Of a stretch of DNA of 64,000 nucleotides, positions 10,142 to 19,957 are shown one piece after another; the first letter of the stretch is position 1, and every line of letters starts with the position of its first letter. Both the position numbers and the translations under genes were made by a program. The notes under the pieces were generated by a model. That model saw only the letters and a list, made by a program, of their open reading frames with translations. It was not told the DNA's origin and did not search any database. The DNA comes from Alphaproteobacteria bacterium (GTDB lineage Bacteria > Pseudomonadota > Alphaproteobacteria > Sphingomonadales > Sphingomonadaceae), in the NCBI GenBank assembly GCA_018970445.1, contig JAGWWF010000003.1:1-64000 (forward strand), read 5' to 3'.

Positions 10142-10596
10142 AAATCTATCTCGACACATCGGTGCTGGTTGCGGCCATCACCACCGAAACGGCGACACCA
10201 GCCGTACAGGCCTGGCTTGGCATGCATGCCGCAGCCAGCCTTGCCATCAGTGCCTGGTCGGTTACCGAACTTCATTCCGCCCTGGCGCTCAAACAGCGCA
10301 CCGGCCAGATCGATCCGACTGAACGCCGCATTGCCCATGACAGTTTCACCGGCCTGGTGAGAAACAATCTGGTGCAGGTGGCAATCACTGGAACCAGCTT
10401 TGCCGACGCGGCCAGCCTGATCGATCGATCGGACCGGCTTCGCGCTGGCGACGCCCTGCATCTGTCGATTGCGCGCCAGCACGGGCTGGTGCTTGCAACG
10501 CTGGATCAGCCGTTCCTGCGCGCCGCCATGGCCCTTGACGCGCAGGCCATATCGCCCCTGATGGGCCCAACGCCGGGCGTGAAACTGCCGCTCTAA
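10138..10596 (+). CDS. PIN-domain toxin (VapC-like)
   Basis: KIYLDTSVLVAAI, TELHSAL, GDALHLSIA; TTG start overlapping the antitoxin TGA. Confidence 0.88.
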   Translation: MKIYLDTSVLVAAITTETATPAVQAWLGMHAAASLAISAWSVTELHSALALKQRTGQIDPTERRIAHDSFTGLVRNNLVQVAITGTSFADAASLIDRSDRLRAGDALHLSIARQHGLVLATLDQPFLRAAMALDAQAISPLMGPTPGVKLPL

Positions 10597-11309
10597 AGCC
10601 TACGGCGCACGCTGGTGATGCAATCGGCCAATATGTGCGTCCAGCGTGCCACGCCTTCGCGGGATTGCAGGCCATCGTTGCGCACCTCGATGCCCAGATA
10701 GGGAATGGCCTGGGCTTCGGCGTGGCGATCCATGGTGTAATTCAGGTCGCGGCCGGAATAGGGCTGGTTGTCACCCACATGCAGGCCGCGCGCCGCCAGC
10801 GCCACCAGGCCGACGCGGGCGGCCCGATCATCGCGGTTGTACAATATGCCCACCGGCCACGGCCGCTGTTCATCCGGCCGCGTTGCCAGATGCGGGGTAA
10901 AGCTGTGGATGGAGACGATCAGCGCCGGCCGGATGGCGGCAATCTGGCGCGCGATCAGATCATGATAGGGGGCGTGGATGGCCGATACCCGCAGTTCCCG
11001 CTCCGCATCGGGCAGGTGCCAGTTGCCAGGGATCATGTGGCCGTCGCTGCTGGCCGGCACCGCGCCCAGATCGGCCGGATCGCGGTTGAGATCGATCACC
11101 AGCCGCGACACGGTGGCAATCACCGCCGGCGCCGCCAGCGTGCGCGCCAGCCGGCGGGTGAGCGCATCGGTGCCGATGTCGACCGCCACATGATCGTCCA
11201 TCAGGCCGGGCGGCACGCCCAGATCGATGCCGGGCGGCACCTCGGCGGAGGCGTGATCGGCGACCAGCAGCAGATCAGCCGTGCCGGGGAGGAGATCGGG
11301 CATGCGCAT
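10593..11309 (-). CDS. N-formylglutamate amidohydrolase
   Basis: LLLVADHASAEVPPG, LIVSIHSFTP, LGIEVRNDGL. Confidence 0.88.
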   Translation of the reverse strand: MRMPDLLPGTADLLLVADHASAEVPPGIDLGVPPGLMDDHVAVDIGTDALTRRLARTLAAPAVIATVSRLVIDLNRDPADLGAVPASSDGHMIPGNWHLPDAERELRVSAIHAPYHDLIARQIAAIRPALIVSIHSFTPHLATRPDEQRPWPVGILYNRDDRAARVGLVALAARGLHVGDNQPYSGRDLNYTMDRHAEAQAIPYLGIEVRNDGLQSREGVARWTHILADCITSVRRRL

Positions 11310-11345
11310 GGTGGCAGCCTAGCCGAGCCGCGCACGCAAGAAAAT

Positions 11346-11369
11346 GGCCCGGCGGGGGGCCGCCGGGCC
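11346..11369 (-). terminator. Rho-independent terminator of the small gene 11431-11709
   Basis: 10-bp perfect stem GGCCCGGCGG/CCGCCGGGCC with 4-nt loop, followed on the - strand by ATTTTCTT. Confidence 0.8.
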
Positions 11370-11430
11370 AGAAGTTCATCCCTGGATGAGGATGGAGGGG
11401 AGAAAATGCCCGGCCAGGCCGGGGGCCGGC

Positions 11431-11709
11431 TTACTGGCCGGCCGTGGCGGTGGGCAGCGCAGCCAGTTCGGTGCCGAGCAGCTTGGCAGCGGCGGCGAAC
11501 TTCTTGCCGGCTTCGAAGCGGGCATCGGCAGCGCACAGCTTTTCGCCGGTGGCGACCAGCTTGACAGCCTTGGTGGCGTCTTCGCCGCCCTTGGTGGCCG
11601 CCAGGGTGCGGATCTGGGCCGGGGTGTTCTTGCAGCTGACTTCGACAGCGGCCGCCGGAGCGGCGAAGGCAACCAGAGCGAGCGGCAGGATGATCAGACG
11701 GTTCAGCAT
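11431..11709 (-). CDS. Small secreted/periplasmic protein of unknown function (92 aa)
   Basis: Clear signal peptide MLNRLIILPLALVAFAAPAAA; RBS GGAGAATAACC-ATG; own terminator. Confidence 0.75.
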   Translation of the reverse strand: MLNRLIILPLALVAFAAPAAAVEVSCKNTPAQIRTLAATKGGEDATKAVKLVATGEKLCAADARFEAGKKFAAAAKLLGTELAALPTATAGQ

Positions 11710-11809
11710 GGTTATTCTCCAGTGGCGGCAGGCAGTGGCCGCGTTCGTGTGAAATTCCGGTTGATCTGAACCCGGCCCGCCCGCCCGAGGGGGGAGGTTT
11801 GAGCGGGCA

Positions 11810-11824
11810 TTGAGCCGGGCTCAA
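11810..11824. promoter_or_regulatory. Candidate operator TTGAGC-CGG-GCTCAA (perfect inverted repeat)
   Basis: Read directly; downstream of the putative promoter of the 92-aa gene. Confidence 0.55.
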
Positions 11825-11840
11825 ATCAACTGTTGTCGGT

Positions 11841-11855
11841 TTAAGCAGCGCTCAA
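11841..11855. promoter_or_regulatory. Candidate operator TTAAGC-AGC-GCTCAA (one mismatch copy)
   Basis: Same 6-3-6 architecture; overlaps spacer/-10 of TTGACG-N16-TTAAAC on the - strand. Confidence 0.5.
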
Positions 11856-12040
11856 TTCGGCGTCAATCGCTATTTTGAGCGTCAATCAATCTGCCGCAGC
11901 GCAGCATAATTTTTTCAATGACTTGGAAAAATGACTTACGGGTTATTACGGCGGTGCACAGGGGCGTGTGTGCCCTGTTTCGAGCCCGACTCAGGCCCTG
12001 TTTCGAGTCGCACTCCATTTTTGTTGAGCGCGACTCGGCT

Positions 12041-12856
12041 TCAGCGAATCGCCGTCGCGCACAGCCACCAGCCGCTCATCGCCAGGGCCGCTGCCGCCGC
12101 ATCGCGCGCCGTCGCATCGGGATAGAGCGCCAGGCAGGTGGCCCCCGAACCGCTCATCCGCACCAGCGTCGCCCCCTGCCCGGCCAGCCGCGCCAGCACG
12201 TCGGCAATCACCGGCTGGATGGCGATGGCGGCGGCTGTCATGTCGTTGCGCAGCGCGGACACGGGCACGCCGGGCGTGATGCCGCCATGATCTTGCCTGT
12301 CCCAGCCGGCAAACACCGGCCCGGTGGGCACCGCCACGCGCGGATTGACCAGCAGCAGCGGCGTGCCGGCAAAATCATCGGGCCAGGGCGACAATATCTC
12401 CCCCTTGCCCGCCCCCAGCATCGTGCGGCTGAACACACACACCGGTACATCGGCTCCCAGCGGTTCGGCCAGCGCCGCCAACCGATCCAGCGGCCAATCC
12501 AGCCCCCACAGCCGGTTGAGCAGGCGCAGCGCCGCGGCCGCATCGGCCGAACCGCCGCCCAGCCCGGCCGCCACCGGAATCCGCTTGTCCAGATGCAGCC
12601 GCGCATTGGGCCGGACGCAGGCCGCCGCCGCCAGTGCACGCGCGGCGCGCAGCACCAGATTGTCATCCCCCACATCCGCTGCCGCCGCCATCGGGCCGGT
12701 CAGCGTCAGGGCCAGGCCATCGGCAGCCTCGGCGGACAGCGTGTCACCAAATTCGGTGAAGGCAAACAGGCTTTCCAGATCATGATAGCCATCGGCGCGC
12801 CGCCGCCGCAGGTGCAGCGCCAGATTGATCTTGGCCGGAGCAGGTTCGTGGATCAT
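12041..12856 (-). CDS. ispE: 4-diphosphocytidyl-2-C-methyl-D-erythritol kinase
   Basis: EPAPAKINLALHLRRRRADGYHDLESLFAF; PVAAGLGGGSADAAA GHMP kinase motif. Confidence 0.93.
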   Translation of the reverse strand: MIHEPAPAKINLALHLRRRRADGYHDLESLFAFTEFGDTLSAEAADGLALTLTGPMAAAADVGDDNLVLRAARALAAAACVRPNARLHLDKRIPVAAGLGGGSADAAAALRLLNRLWGLDWPLDRLAALAEPLGADVPVCVFSRTMLGAGKGEILSPWPDDFAGTPLLLVNPRVAVPTGPVFAGWDRQDHGGITPGVPVSALRNDMTAAAIAIQPVIADVLARLAGQGATLVRMSGSGATCLALYPDATARDAAAAALAMSGWWLCATAIR

Positions 12857-12895
12857 CGCCGTCGCCTTGGCGCAGACGGCTGGTGCTGCCAAGCC

Positions 12896-14548
12896 CTATC
12901 GCTGGGCCAGCATGGCGGGCGCTGCATCAAGGCCATAATCCAGCCTGGCCTGCAGCCTTCGCTTTTCATCGGCTTCGGCGGCAATGCCCAGCGCCTGGCG
13001 CCAGCGGAAGCGCGCTTCGATGCGGCGGCCCTGTTGCCACAGCGCATCACCCAGATGGCCGATCAGCGTCGGATCTTCGGGTTCCAGCGCCAGCGCCCGT
13101 TCCAGCGTCGCCACCGCTTCATCCACCCGGCCCAGTTTCAGTTGCAGCCAGCCCAGCGAATCGACGATGCCGCCATCGCCGGGCCGCAGCCGCGCCGCGG
13201 TTTCGATCAGTCGCTGCGCCTCCTCCATCTGCTCCCCGCGCTCCATCAACGTGTAGCCCAGATAGTTGAGCACGCCGGCTTCATCGGGGAACAGCGCCAG
13301 CGCCGCCTTCAGATCGGCCTGCGCCCCCGGCCAGTCCCCGGCGCGATCACGCATGATGGCGCGCAGATAGTGGAGGTTCCACGCCGTCGCCCCCAGGCTG
13401 GCGCCATATCGATCGATGGCGGTGCCATAGGCCAGCGCGGCATCGGCGTGGCGGCCGGCGCGTTGGTGCCAGGCGGCCAGGCCCACCAGATCCTCCACAC
13501 TGGCACCGGGGGCGGCGGCGGCCGCGCGCAGCATGTCACCCGCGGCATTGCCGGCCCCCATCGCCTCCAGAATGTCGGCCCGGCGGCTGCGCACCAGTTC
13601 ATCCAGCCCCAGCCCGGCCGGCACCCGCGCCAGTGCGGCCAGCGCCGCCTGGTTCTGGCCGCTGCGACCCAGGTGATCGCCCACCGCCAGCCAGGGCAGC
13701 GGCTGTTCCGGCATCAGGAAACTGGCCAGCCGGGCAAACAGCAGCGCCAGCGGTTCGGCGCGTTCGCGCGCCAGATCATCCGACAGGCGCAGATACAGCC
13801 AGCCGATGGCGCTGCGGGCATCGGGCGCCAGTGGCCCCAGCCGCTTGCCCGCCGCCAGCCGTTGCCGCGCCACCGCCGTGGGCCGATCCGATGGGAACAG
13901 CAGGGCCAGCGCTTCATCCTTGCGGCCGGCCATCACCAGCGCATCGGCATGGGCCTGGCGCAGCAGGGCGGTGGCCGGGCCGCTGCCGCCGCGCACCTGC
14001 CGGAACGCCGCTGCCGCATCATCCCAGCGGCCCAGCGCCACCAGCATGTGCGCGCGCTGTTCGGCCAGGTAGGCGCGCATGAAACCCTGCGCCCGCGCCG
14101 GTTCCAGCACGGCCAGCGCGCCGGCGCTGTCGCCCATGGCAAAACGCGCCCAGGCATCGATCACCGGCCCGGCCACCTGCGGCCAGCCCTGGTTGCCCAG
14201 CCCGGCGCGCAGCTGCTGCACCATCGCCCAATCCCGGCGCAGCACCGCATCGCTGAGCCGGGTGATCATCACTTCGGCATCGGGCGAGCCCAGCGCCTGC
14301 GCCAGCCGGAACGCCCGGTTCTGATCGCCAGCCGCCACTGCCAGCTCCCACGCCTCGCGCCGGATGCTGGCCGATGCCGGATCGGCCAGCCGGGCGCTTT
14401 CCAGCAATTGCGCCGCCCGCTCCACATCATGATCCAGATAGGCATAGCGGCCCAGCACATAGGCCAGGCGCGGCGGCACATCGGGGCGGGCGGCCAACGC
14501 CGGGGCGGCCAAGGTGACAGCGAGGAACAGGGCGGCAAGGGTGCGCAT
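12896..14548 (-). CDS. Tetratricopeptide repeat protein
   Basis: Signal peptide and repeated TPR patterns (LNYLGYTLMERGEQMEEAQRLIETAARLRPGDGGIVDSLGW). Confidence 0.9.
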   Translation of the reverse strand: MRTLAALFLAVTLAAPALAARPDVPPRLAYVLGRYAYLDHDVERAAQLLESARLADPASASIRREAWELAVAAGDQNRAFRLAQALGSPDAEVMITRLSDAVLRRDWAMVQQLRAGLGNQGWPQVAGPVIDAWARFAMGDSAGALAVLEPARAQGFMRAYLAEQRAHMLVALGRWDDAAAAFRQVRGGSGPATALLRQAHADALVMAGRKDEALALLFPSDRPTAVARQRLAAGKRLGPLAPDARSAIGWLYLRLSDDLARERAEPLALLFARLASFLMPEQPLPWLAVGDHLGRSGQNQAALAALARVPAGLGLDELVRSRRADILEAMGAGNAAGDMLRAAAAAPGASVEDLVGLAAWHQRAGRHADAALAYGTAIDRYGASLGATAWNLHYLRAIMRDRAGDWPGAQADLKAALALFPDEAGVLNYLGYTLMERGEQMEEAQRLIETAARLRPGDGGIVDSLGWLQLKLGRVDEAVATLERALALEPEDPTLIGHLGDALWQQGRRIEARFRWRQALGIAAEADEKRRLQARLDYGLDAAPAMLAQR

Positions 14549-14644
14549 GTGCGATCGACTGTGGCGAGGCGGGTGCGGCTTGTCGAGAGGGGTGTGGCGT
14601 CGCGGCGTGACAGCAAGATGACGGGCAGGCCGCGGGCGGCCCGT

Positions 14645-16294
14645 TTACATGTTCGGATAGTTCGGCCCGCCGCCGCCTTCCGGCACCACCCAGTTGATGT
14701 TCTGGGTCATGTCCTTGATATCGCAGGTCTTGCAATGAACGCAATTCTGGGCGTTGATCTGCAGGCGGGGGGCGTTTTCCTCCACGCCCACGATCTCATA
14801 GACCCCGGCCGGGCAATAACGCTGCGCCGGCTCGTCATACAGCGCCAGGTTCACCTCCACCGGCACCGAAGCGTCCTTCAGCGTTAGGTGGCAGGGCTGG
14901 TCTTCCTCGTGGTTGGTGTTGGACAGGAACACGCTCGACAGTCGGTCAAAGCTGATGACGCCGTCGGGCTTGGGATAGACGATCTTCGGCGCCTCATCCT
15001 TGCGGAGCATGTGGGTGTTGTCAGGCGTCAGCTTGAAGGTGAAGGGCAGTTCATAGCCCAGATATTCCATCCACATCATCACGCCGCCCATGACGGTGCC
15101 AACCGTGGTGCCGAACTTTTCCACCGCCGGCAGCACGTTGCGCACCATCTTCAGTTCGTCGTGCACCCAGCTCTTCCTGTAGGCGGCTTCATAATCGGCC
15201 AGTTCGTCATTGCTGCGTTGGGCGGCGATGGCGGCCACGGCGGCTTCGGCCGCCATCATGCCGCTCTTCATCGCGGTGTGGCTGCCCTTGATGCGCGGCA
15301 CGTTCAGGAAGCCGGCGGAACAGCCGATCAGCGCGCCGCCGGGGAAGGCCAGTTTCGGCACCGCCTGCCAGCCGCCATCGTTGATGGCGCGGGCACCATA
15401 GCTCACGCGGCGGCCGCCTTCGAGAATCTCGCGGATCGCCGGATGGGTTTTCCAGCGCTGGAATTCCTCGAACGGCGACAGGTGCGGGTTGTCGTAATTC
15501 AGCCAGACCGAGAAGCCCAGCGCGACCTGGCCATTGGCCTGGTGATAGAGGAAGCCGCCGCCATTGGCGTCGCTCAGCGGCCAGCCCTGGCTGTGGATCA
15601 CCCGGCCGGGCACATGCTTTTCGGCCGGAATGTCCCACAATTCCTTCAGGCCGATGCCATAGATCTGCGGCTGGCTGTCCTTCCTCAGATCAAAGCGGTT
15701 GATGATCTGTTTTGAAAGATGCCCGCGCGCGCCTTCGGCGAAGAAGGTGTATTTGGCGTGGATTTCCAGGCCGGGCGTCCAGCTGTCCTTCTTGCTGCCA
15801 TCCCTGGCGATCCCCATGTCGCCGGTGGCGACGCCCTTCACGCTGCCATCATCGTTGAACAGCACTTCGGCGGCGGCAAAACCGGGGAAAATTTCCACAC
15901 CATGCGCTTCCGCCTGGGTGGCCAGCCAGCGGGTGAGATTGCCCAGGGACACGGTGTAGCAACCCTTGTTCTGCATGAACGGCGGCAACAGGGCGTGGGG
16001 GAAATCATATTTCTTCGTTTCGGTGAGCACCCAGTGGTGATTTTCCGTCACCGGCACCGTCAACGGCGAATCCATCGTGCGCCAATCGGGCAGCAGCTCG
16101 TCCAGCGCCTTCGGATCGACCACCGCGCCCGACAGGATATGCGCGCCGATCTCGCTGCCCTTTTCCAGGATGCACACGCTGAGCTCGACACCCAGTCGCT
16201 GCGCTTCCTGTTTGGCCCGGATCGCGGCCGACAGGCCGGCCGGCCCGCCGCCCACGATCACCAGATCATAGGGCATGGATTCGCGTTCGCTCAC
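14645..16294 (-). CDS. Electron transfer flavoprotein-ubiquinone oxidoreductase
   Basis: GGGPAGLSAAIRAKQ; C-terminal 4Fe-4S NAQNCVHCKTCDIKDMTQNINWVVPEGGGGPNY. Confidence 0.95.
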   Translation of the reverse strand: MSERESMPYDLVIVGGGPAGLSAAIRAKQEAQRLGVELSVCILEKGSEIGAHILSGAVVDPKALDELLPDWRTMDSPLTVPVTENHHWVLTETKKYDFPHALLPPFMQNKGCYTVSLGNLTRWLATQAEAHGVEIFPGFAAAEVLFNDDGSVKGVATGDMGIARDGSKKDSWTPGLEIHAKYTFFAEGARGHLSKQIINRFDLRKDSQPQIYGIGLKELWDIPAEKHVPGRVIHSQGWPLSDANGGGFLYHQANGQVALGFSVWLNYDNPHLSPFEEFQRWKTHPAIREILEGGRRVSYGARAINDGGWQAVPKLAFPGGALIGCSAGFLNVPRIKGSHTAMKSGMMAAEAAVAAIAAQRSNDELADYEAAYRKSWVHDELKMVRNVLPAVEKFGTTVGTVMGGVMMWMEYLGYELPFTFKLTPDNTHMLRKDEAPKIVYPKPDGVISFDRLSSVFLSNTNHEEDQPCHLTLKDASVPVEVNLALYDEPAQRYCPAGVYEIVGVEENAPRLQINAQNCVHCKTCDIKDMTQNINWVVPEGGGGPNYPNM

Positions 16295-16372
16295 TGTACG
16301 TCATCCCCATCCTGGCCACGGCAGCACGCCGCAGCTTTGCCATGCTTCATCAGATAGCGGCATGGCCAAGGC

Positions 16373-17134
16373 TTGACCAGTCGGGCGACACTGGTGCTTT
16401 TGGCAAGCGTGTCGCAGCCACCCGCCTTGCTTCCTGCCGAACAGGCCCGCGCCGCGCTGGCCTTTCTGGTCGCGGCCGGGGCCGATGTGGCGGTGGACGC
16501 AGCCCCGCGCCGCTGGCTGGAGGTTGCGCCGGAGGCGGCACCGCTGGCCCCTGCCCCAGTCGCTGCGCCGGTAGCCGCCGCTCGCCCAGCAACGCCCAGG
16601 GCTCCGCCCGAACGTCACCCCGCGCTGGATTGCGCCGACGTGCCCGCCCTTGTGGCCCTGCTGGGCAAATTCCCGCAGGCCCGCACCACCCCGCCGTTGC
16701 TGTTGCACGGGGCGATCGAACGCGGCGTCTGGCTGCTGATCGACCGGCCGGATGAAGACCCGGCCCACCGCGAAACCATCGATCGGATGCTGGCCGCGGT
16801 GGATCTGGATTGGTCGCGCGCGGCCTTGGTCAGCCGGCTGCCCTTCCCGTCGCCCGGCGATGCCGAGCCGCCGCCCGGCCATTTCACCCGCTTTGGCCCG
16901 GTGCTGGATCGGCTGGTGGCGTTGCATCCGCCACGGCTGGTGCTGGCGCTGGGCCAGGGCGCGGCCGATGTGGCAGGCAGCACGGCCCGGCTGGCCAGCA
17001 GCCGCGGCCGCTGGTTTGATTGGGCCGGCGCGCAATTGCTGCCCAGTTTCCACCCCCGCACCATGCGCGGTGACAAGGAACTGAAAAAACAGGCGTTCGA
17101 ACATCTGAAACTGTTCCGGGCGGCGATCACATGA
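16373..17134 (+). CDS. Uracil-DNA glycosylase family protein
   Basis: Family 4/5-type C-terminal PSFHPRTMRGDKELKKQAFEHLKLF and PPRLVLALGQGAADV. Confidence 0.75.
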   Translation: MTSRATLVLLASVSQPPALLPAEQARAALAFLVAAGADVAVDAAPRRWLEVAPEAAPLAPAPVAAPVAAARPATPRAPPERHPALDCADVPALVALLGKFPQARTTPPLLLHGAIERGVWLLIDRPDEDPAHRETIDRMLAAVDLDWSRAALVSRLPFPSPGDAEPPPGHFTRFGPVLDRLVALHPPRLVLALGQGAADVAGSTARLASSRGRWFDWAGAQLLPSFHPRTMRGDKELKKQAFEHLKLFRAAIT

Positions 17135-18981
17135 TTCGGCTGGCGCTGCTGCTGCTGGCCGGGGCCGCCCAGGCGCAGGAGGCATTGCCGCCGCCGGCTT
17201 CGCCCACCATCACCGTGATTGCCGCCACCGGCATCACCGAACGCCAGCGCCGCGTGCCGCCGCAATTGACCGAGGCGGAGCGGACGGCCTGGCGGCCGAT
17301 CTTCCTTGATCTTGATGCCGGCCGGCTGACCAGGGCAGAGGCCGCCATCAGCGCCCAGCCAGCCGGGCTGCTGACCGAGACCGCCCGCGCCGCGCTGATC
17401 GTGGCGCGCGGCCGCGGCCGCCTCACGCGGGCCGAACTGGCGGCCTGGCTGGCGGCCAATGCCGATCTGCCGCTGGCGGCCAGGGTGGCGAAACTGGCCG
17501 AAGCGCTGCCGGCCGCCGATGGGCCACCGCTGCCGCTGCTGCCCGATGTGCGGCCGCTGCGCCCCGCCAGCGCGCCCGGCTTTATGCTGGAACCGGGCCC
17601 GGCCGATGCCGATATTGCCGCCCAGCTGAAACCGCTTCTGGCTGCCGATCGCAACGACGAGGCCGAACGCCTGTGGCTGGGCGCGGCGCCGCGCCTGTCT
17701 CCCTTTGCCCGCGCCGATTGGGCCGCGCGCATCGCCTGGAACCATTATCGCATGGGCGATGATCTGGCCGCCTGGCGCATGGGGTTGGAAGCCAGCGCCG
17801 GCCTGGGCAAGGGCACGGCCGATGGCGCATGGACGGCCGGGCTGGCGGCCTGGCGGCTTGGCCGCTGGCCCGATGCCGCCCAGGCCTTTGATTCTGTGAA
17901 GGATGGCCGCGCCGATACGCTGGCCGCCGCTGCCTTCTGGGCAGCGCGGGCCTGGGGCAAGGTGGGCGACGCGGCCAGACGCAGCGACCGGCTGGGCAAG
18001 GCGGCGGCGGCGGCCGGCACATTTTACGGGATATTGGCGCGGCGCACCCTGGGGCAGGATCAGGGGCTGGATTGGCGCGAACCCGATTTCATCACCGCCG
18101 ACTGGAATTACCTGAAAGACGTGGCCGGGGCCCGCCGCGCGGCGGCGCTGGTGGAAATCGGCCAGCTGGGCCTGGCCGATCGCGAATTGCGCCATCTGGC
18201 CGCCACCGCGCCGGCCGATGCCTTTCCGGCGATCCTGCGGCTGGCGACACGGCTGGATCTGCCGGCCACGCAATACAGCCTGGCAGTGAAACCACCGCTG
18301 GGGCTGGAAGCGCCGCTGTCGGCCCGCTATCCCGCACCCGATTGGGTGCCGTTTCGCGGCTGGCGGGTGCCGCGCGCCCTGGCCTTTGCCCACGCCCTGC
18401 AGGAATCGGCCTTTGCCACCACCGCCACCAGCCGGGTGGGCGCGCGCGGGCTGATGCAGTTGATGCCCGATACCCGCACCCTGGTGGCGGCACGCATCGC
18501 GCGCGAAAATCCGGAACTGCTGCAAGGCCCGCTGGGCGCCGGCGACATGGCCGATCCGGCCTATAGTTTCGAGCTGGGCCAGACCTATCTTGAGGTGCTG
18601 GGCCGCATGGGCCTGACCGGCGGGCTGCTGCCCAAGGTGATCGCGGCCTATAACGCCGGGCCGGGCGCGGTGCAGGCGTGGAACCGCACGCTGGACGATC
18701 AGGGCGATCCCTTGTTGTTCATCGAATCCATCCCCTGGCGCGAAACCCGCCACTATGTCGAAATCGTGCTGCGCAATTACTGGATCTATGCCCTGCGTGA
18801 TGGCGAGCAGCCCGCCGCGCTGGATGCGCTGGCGCAAGGGCTTTGGCCGCGCCTGCCCGGCATTGGCGGGCCAACGATGGTGAGGCTGGAGCCGGCCGCC
18901 ATCCGCCCGCGCCCGGTGCCGGGCAGTTTCCGGCCCGAATTGTGGCGCGACGACGAACGCGCCGTGGCCGGCGGCAAATAG
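17131..18981 (+). CDS. Lytic transglycosylase domain-containing protein
   Basis: ALQESAFATTATSRVGARGLMQLMPDT...VIAAYNAGPGAVQAWNR Slt motif. Confidence 0.93.
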   Translation: MIRLALLLLAGAAQAQEALPPPASPTITVIAATGITERQRRVPPQLTEAERTAWRPIFLDLDAGRLTRAEAAISAQPAGLLTETARAALIVARGRGRLTRAELAAWLAANADLPLAARVAKLAEALPAADGPPLPLLPDVRPLRPASAPGFMLEPGPADADIAAQLKPLLAADRNDEAERLWLGAAPRLSPFARADWAARIAWNHYRMGDDLAAWRMGLEASAGLGKGTADGAWTAGLAAWRLGRWPDAAQAFDSVKDGRADTLAAAAFWAARAWGKVGDAARRSDRLGKAAAAAGTFYGILARRTLGQDQGLDWREPDFITADWNYLKDVAGARRAAALVEIGQLGLADRELRHLAATAPADAFPAILRLATRLDLPATQYSLAVKPPLGLEAPLSARYPAPDWVPFRGWRVPRALAFAHALQESAFATTATSRVGARGLMQLMPDTRTLVAARIARENPELLQGPLGAGDMADPAYSFELGQTYLEVLGRMGLTGGLLPKVIAAYNAGPGAVQAWNRTLDDQGDPLLFIESIPWRETRHYVEIVLRNYWIYALRDGEQPAALDALAQGLWPRLPGIGGPTMVRLEPAAIRPRPVPGSFRPELWRDDERAVAGGK

Positions 18982-18985
18982 AAGA

Positions 18986-19366
18986 TCAGCCTTGCTGCGT
19001 CAGGCTGAGCAGATTGCCTTCACTGTCGTTGAACCAGCCGATGCGGGCGCCGCCATCCGGCGAGGTCCACAGGCCCAGATCGTCCTGATCAAAGCCCGGA
19101 TAGCGCAGCATCGTCACGCCGGCCGCCACCAACGCCTGCGCGGCGGCGGCGGCATCATGCACCTGCCAGCCCAGCACCGGGTATTGGCCGGCCTGCCAAT
19201 CGGGCAAGGCGGTCAGGCGGATCCAGCCTTCACCGCAGGGGAACTGATCGCCAAAATGATCGATCCTTGGCGCGCCAAGTCCGAACACCGGCGCCAGAAC
19301 ATCGCCGTAAAACGCCCGCGCCCGTTCCCGATCCGCCACGCAGATCATCGCCATCATCCGTGCCAT
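18986..19366 (-). CDS. VOC family protein
   Basis: [24 protein letters not shown]; ends [15 protein letters not shown]. Confidence 0.85.
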   Translation of the reverse strand: MARMMAMICVADRERARAFYGDVLAPVFGLGAPRIDHFGDQFPCGEGWIRLTALPDWQAGQYPVLGWQVHDAAAAAQALVAAGVTMLRYPGFDQDDLGLWTSPDGGARIGWFNDSEGNLLSLTQQG

Positions 19367-19425
19367 GTAGCCCCCCGCTGTTCTGCCACCATGACAAGGT
19401 GGCGATGCCGAGTGTAACTCACGCC

Positions 19426-19953
19426 ATGCCGATTGATGAGTCGCTTCTGTTCCGGCCGCTGCACGTCGCCGTGGCGACGGTGAGCGACAGCCGCACCGCC
19501 GCCACCGACACATCGGGCGACACGCTGGTGGCGCGTCTGGTCGCGGCCGGCCACCACCTGGCCGCCCGCACCATCGTGCGTGACGAGGTGCCGGCGCTGG
19601 TGGCGCAATTGAACGCCTGGATCGATGATGCCGGCGTGGACGTGATCATCACCACCGGCGGCACCGGCGTGACGGGGCGAGACGTGACGCCCGAAGCGCT
19701 GGACACGGTGATCGAAAAGCCGATTCCCGGCTTTGGCGAGTTGTTCCGCTGGCTCAGCTTCCAGACGATCGGCACCTCCACCATCCAGTCCCGCGCCTGT
19801 GCCGGGGTGGCGCGCGGCACCTATATCTTCTGCCTGCCCGGATCGACCGGCGCGGTGAAGGATGGCTGGGATAGCATATTGGCCGCCCAGCTCGACAGCC
19901 GACACCGGCCCTGCAACTTTGCCGATCTCATCCCCCGCCTGCGGGAGACGTGA
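19426..19953 (+). CDS. moaB: Molybdenum cofactor biosynthesis protein B
   Basis: [50 protein letters not shown]. Confidence 0.92.
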   Translation: MPIDESLLFRPLHVAVATVSDSRTAATDTSGDTLVARLVAAGHHLAARTIVRDEVPALVAQLNAWIDDAGVDVIITTGGTGVTGRDVTPEALDTVIEKPIPGFGELFRWLSFQTIGTSTIQSRACAGVARGTYIFCLPGSTGAVKDGWDSILAAQLDSRHRPCNFADLIPRLRET

Positions 19954-19957
19954 GGCA

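Noticed and set aside
11743-11757. Possible SOS box GTTC-GTGTGAA-ATTC upstream of the 92-aa gene
   Set aside because: One mismatch in a conserved half site and placed well inside the predicted leader rather than at the promoter.
11918-14887. 989-aa + strand ORF
   Set aside because: Antisense to ispE and the TPR gene; shadow-frame composition with no domain.
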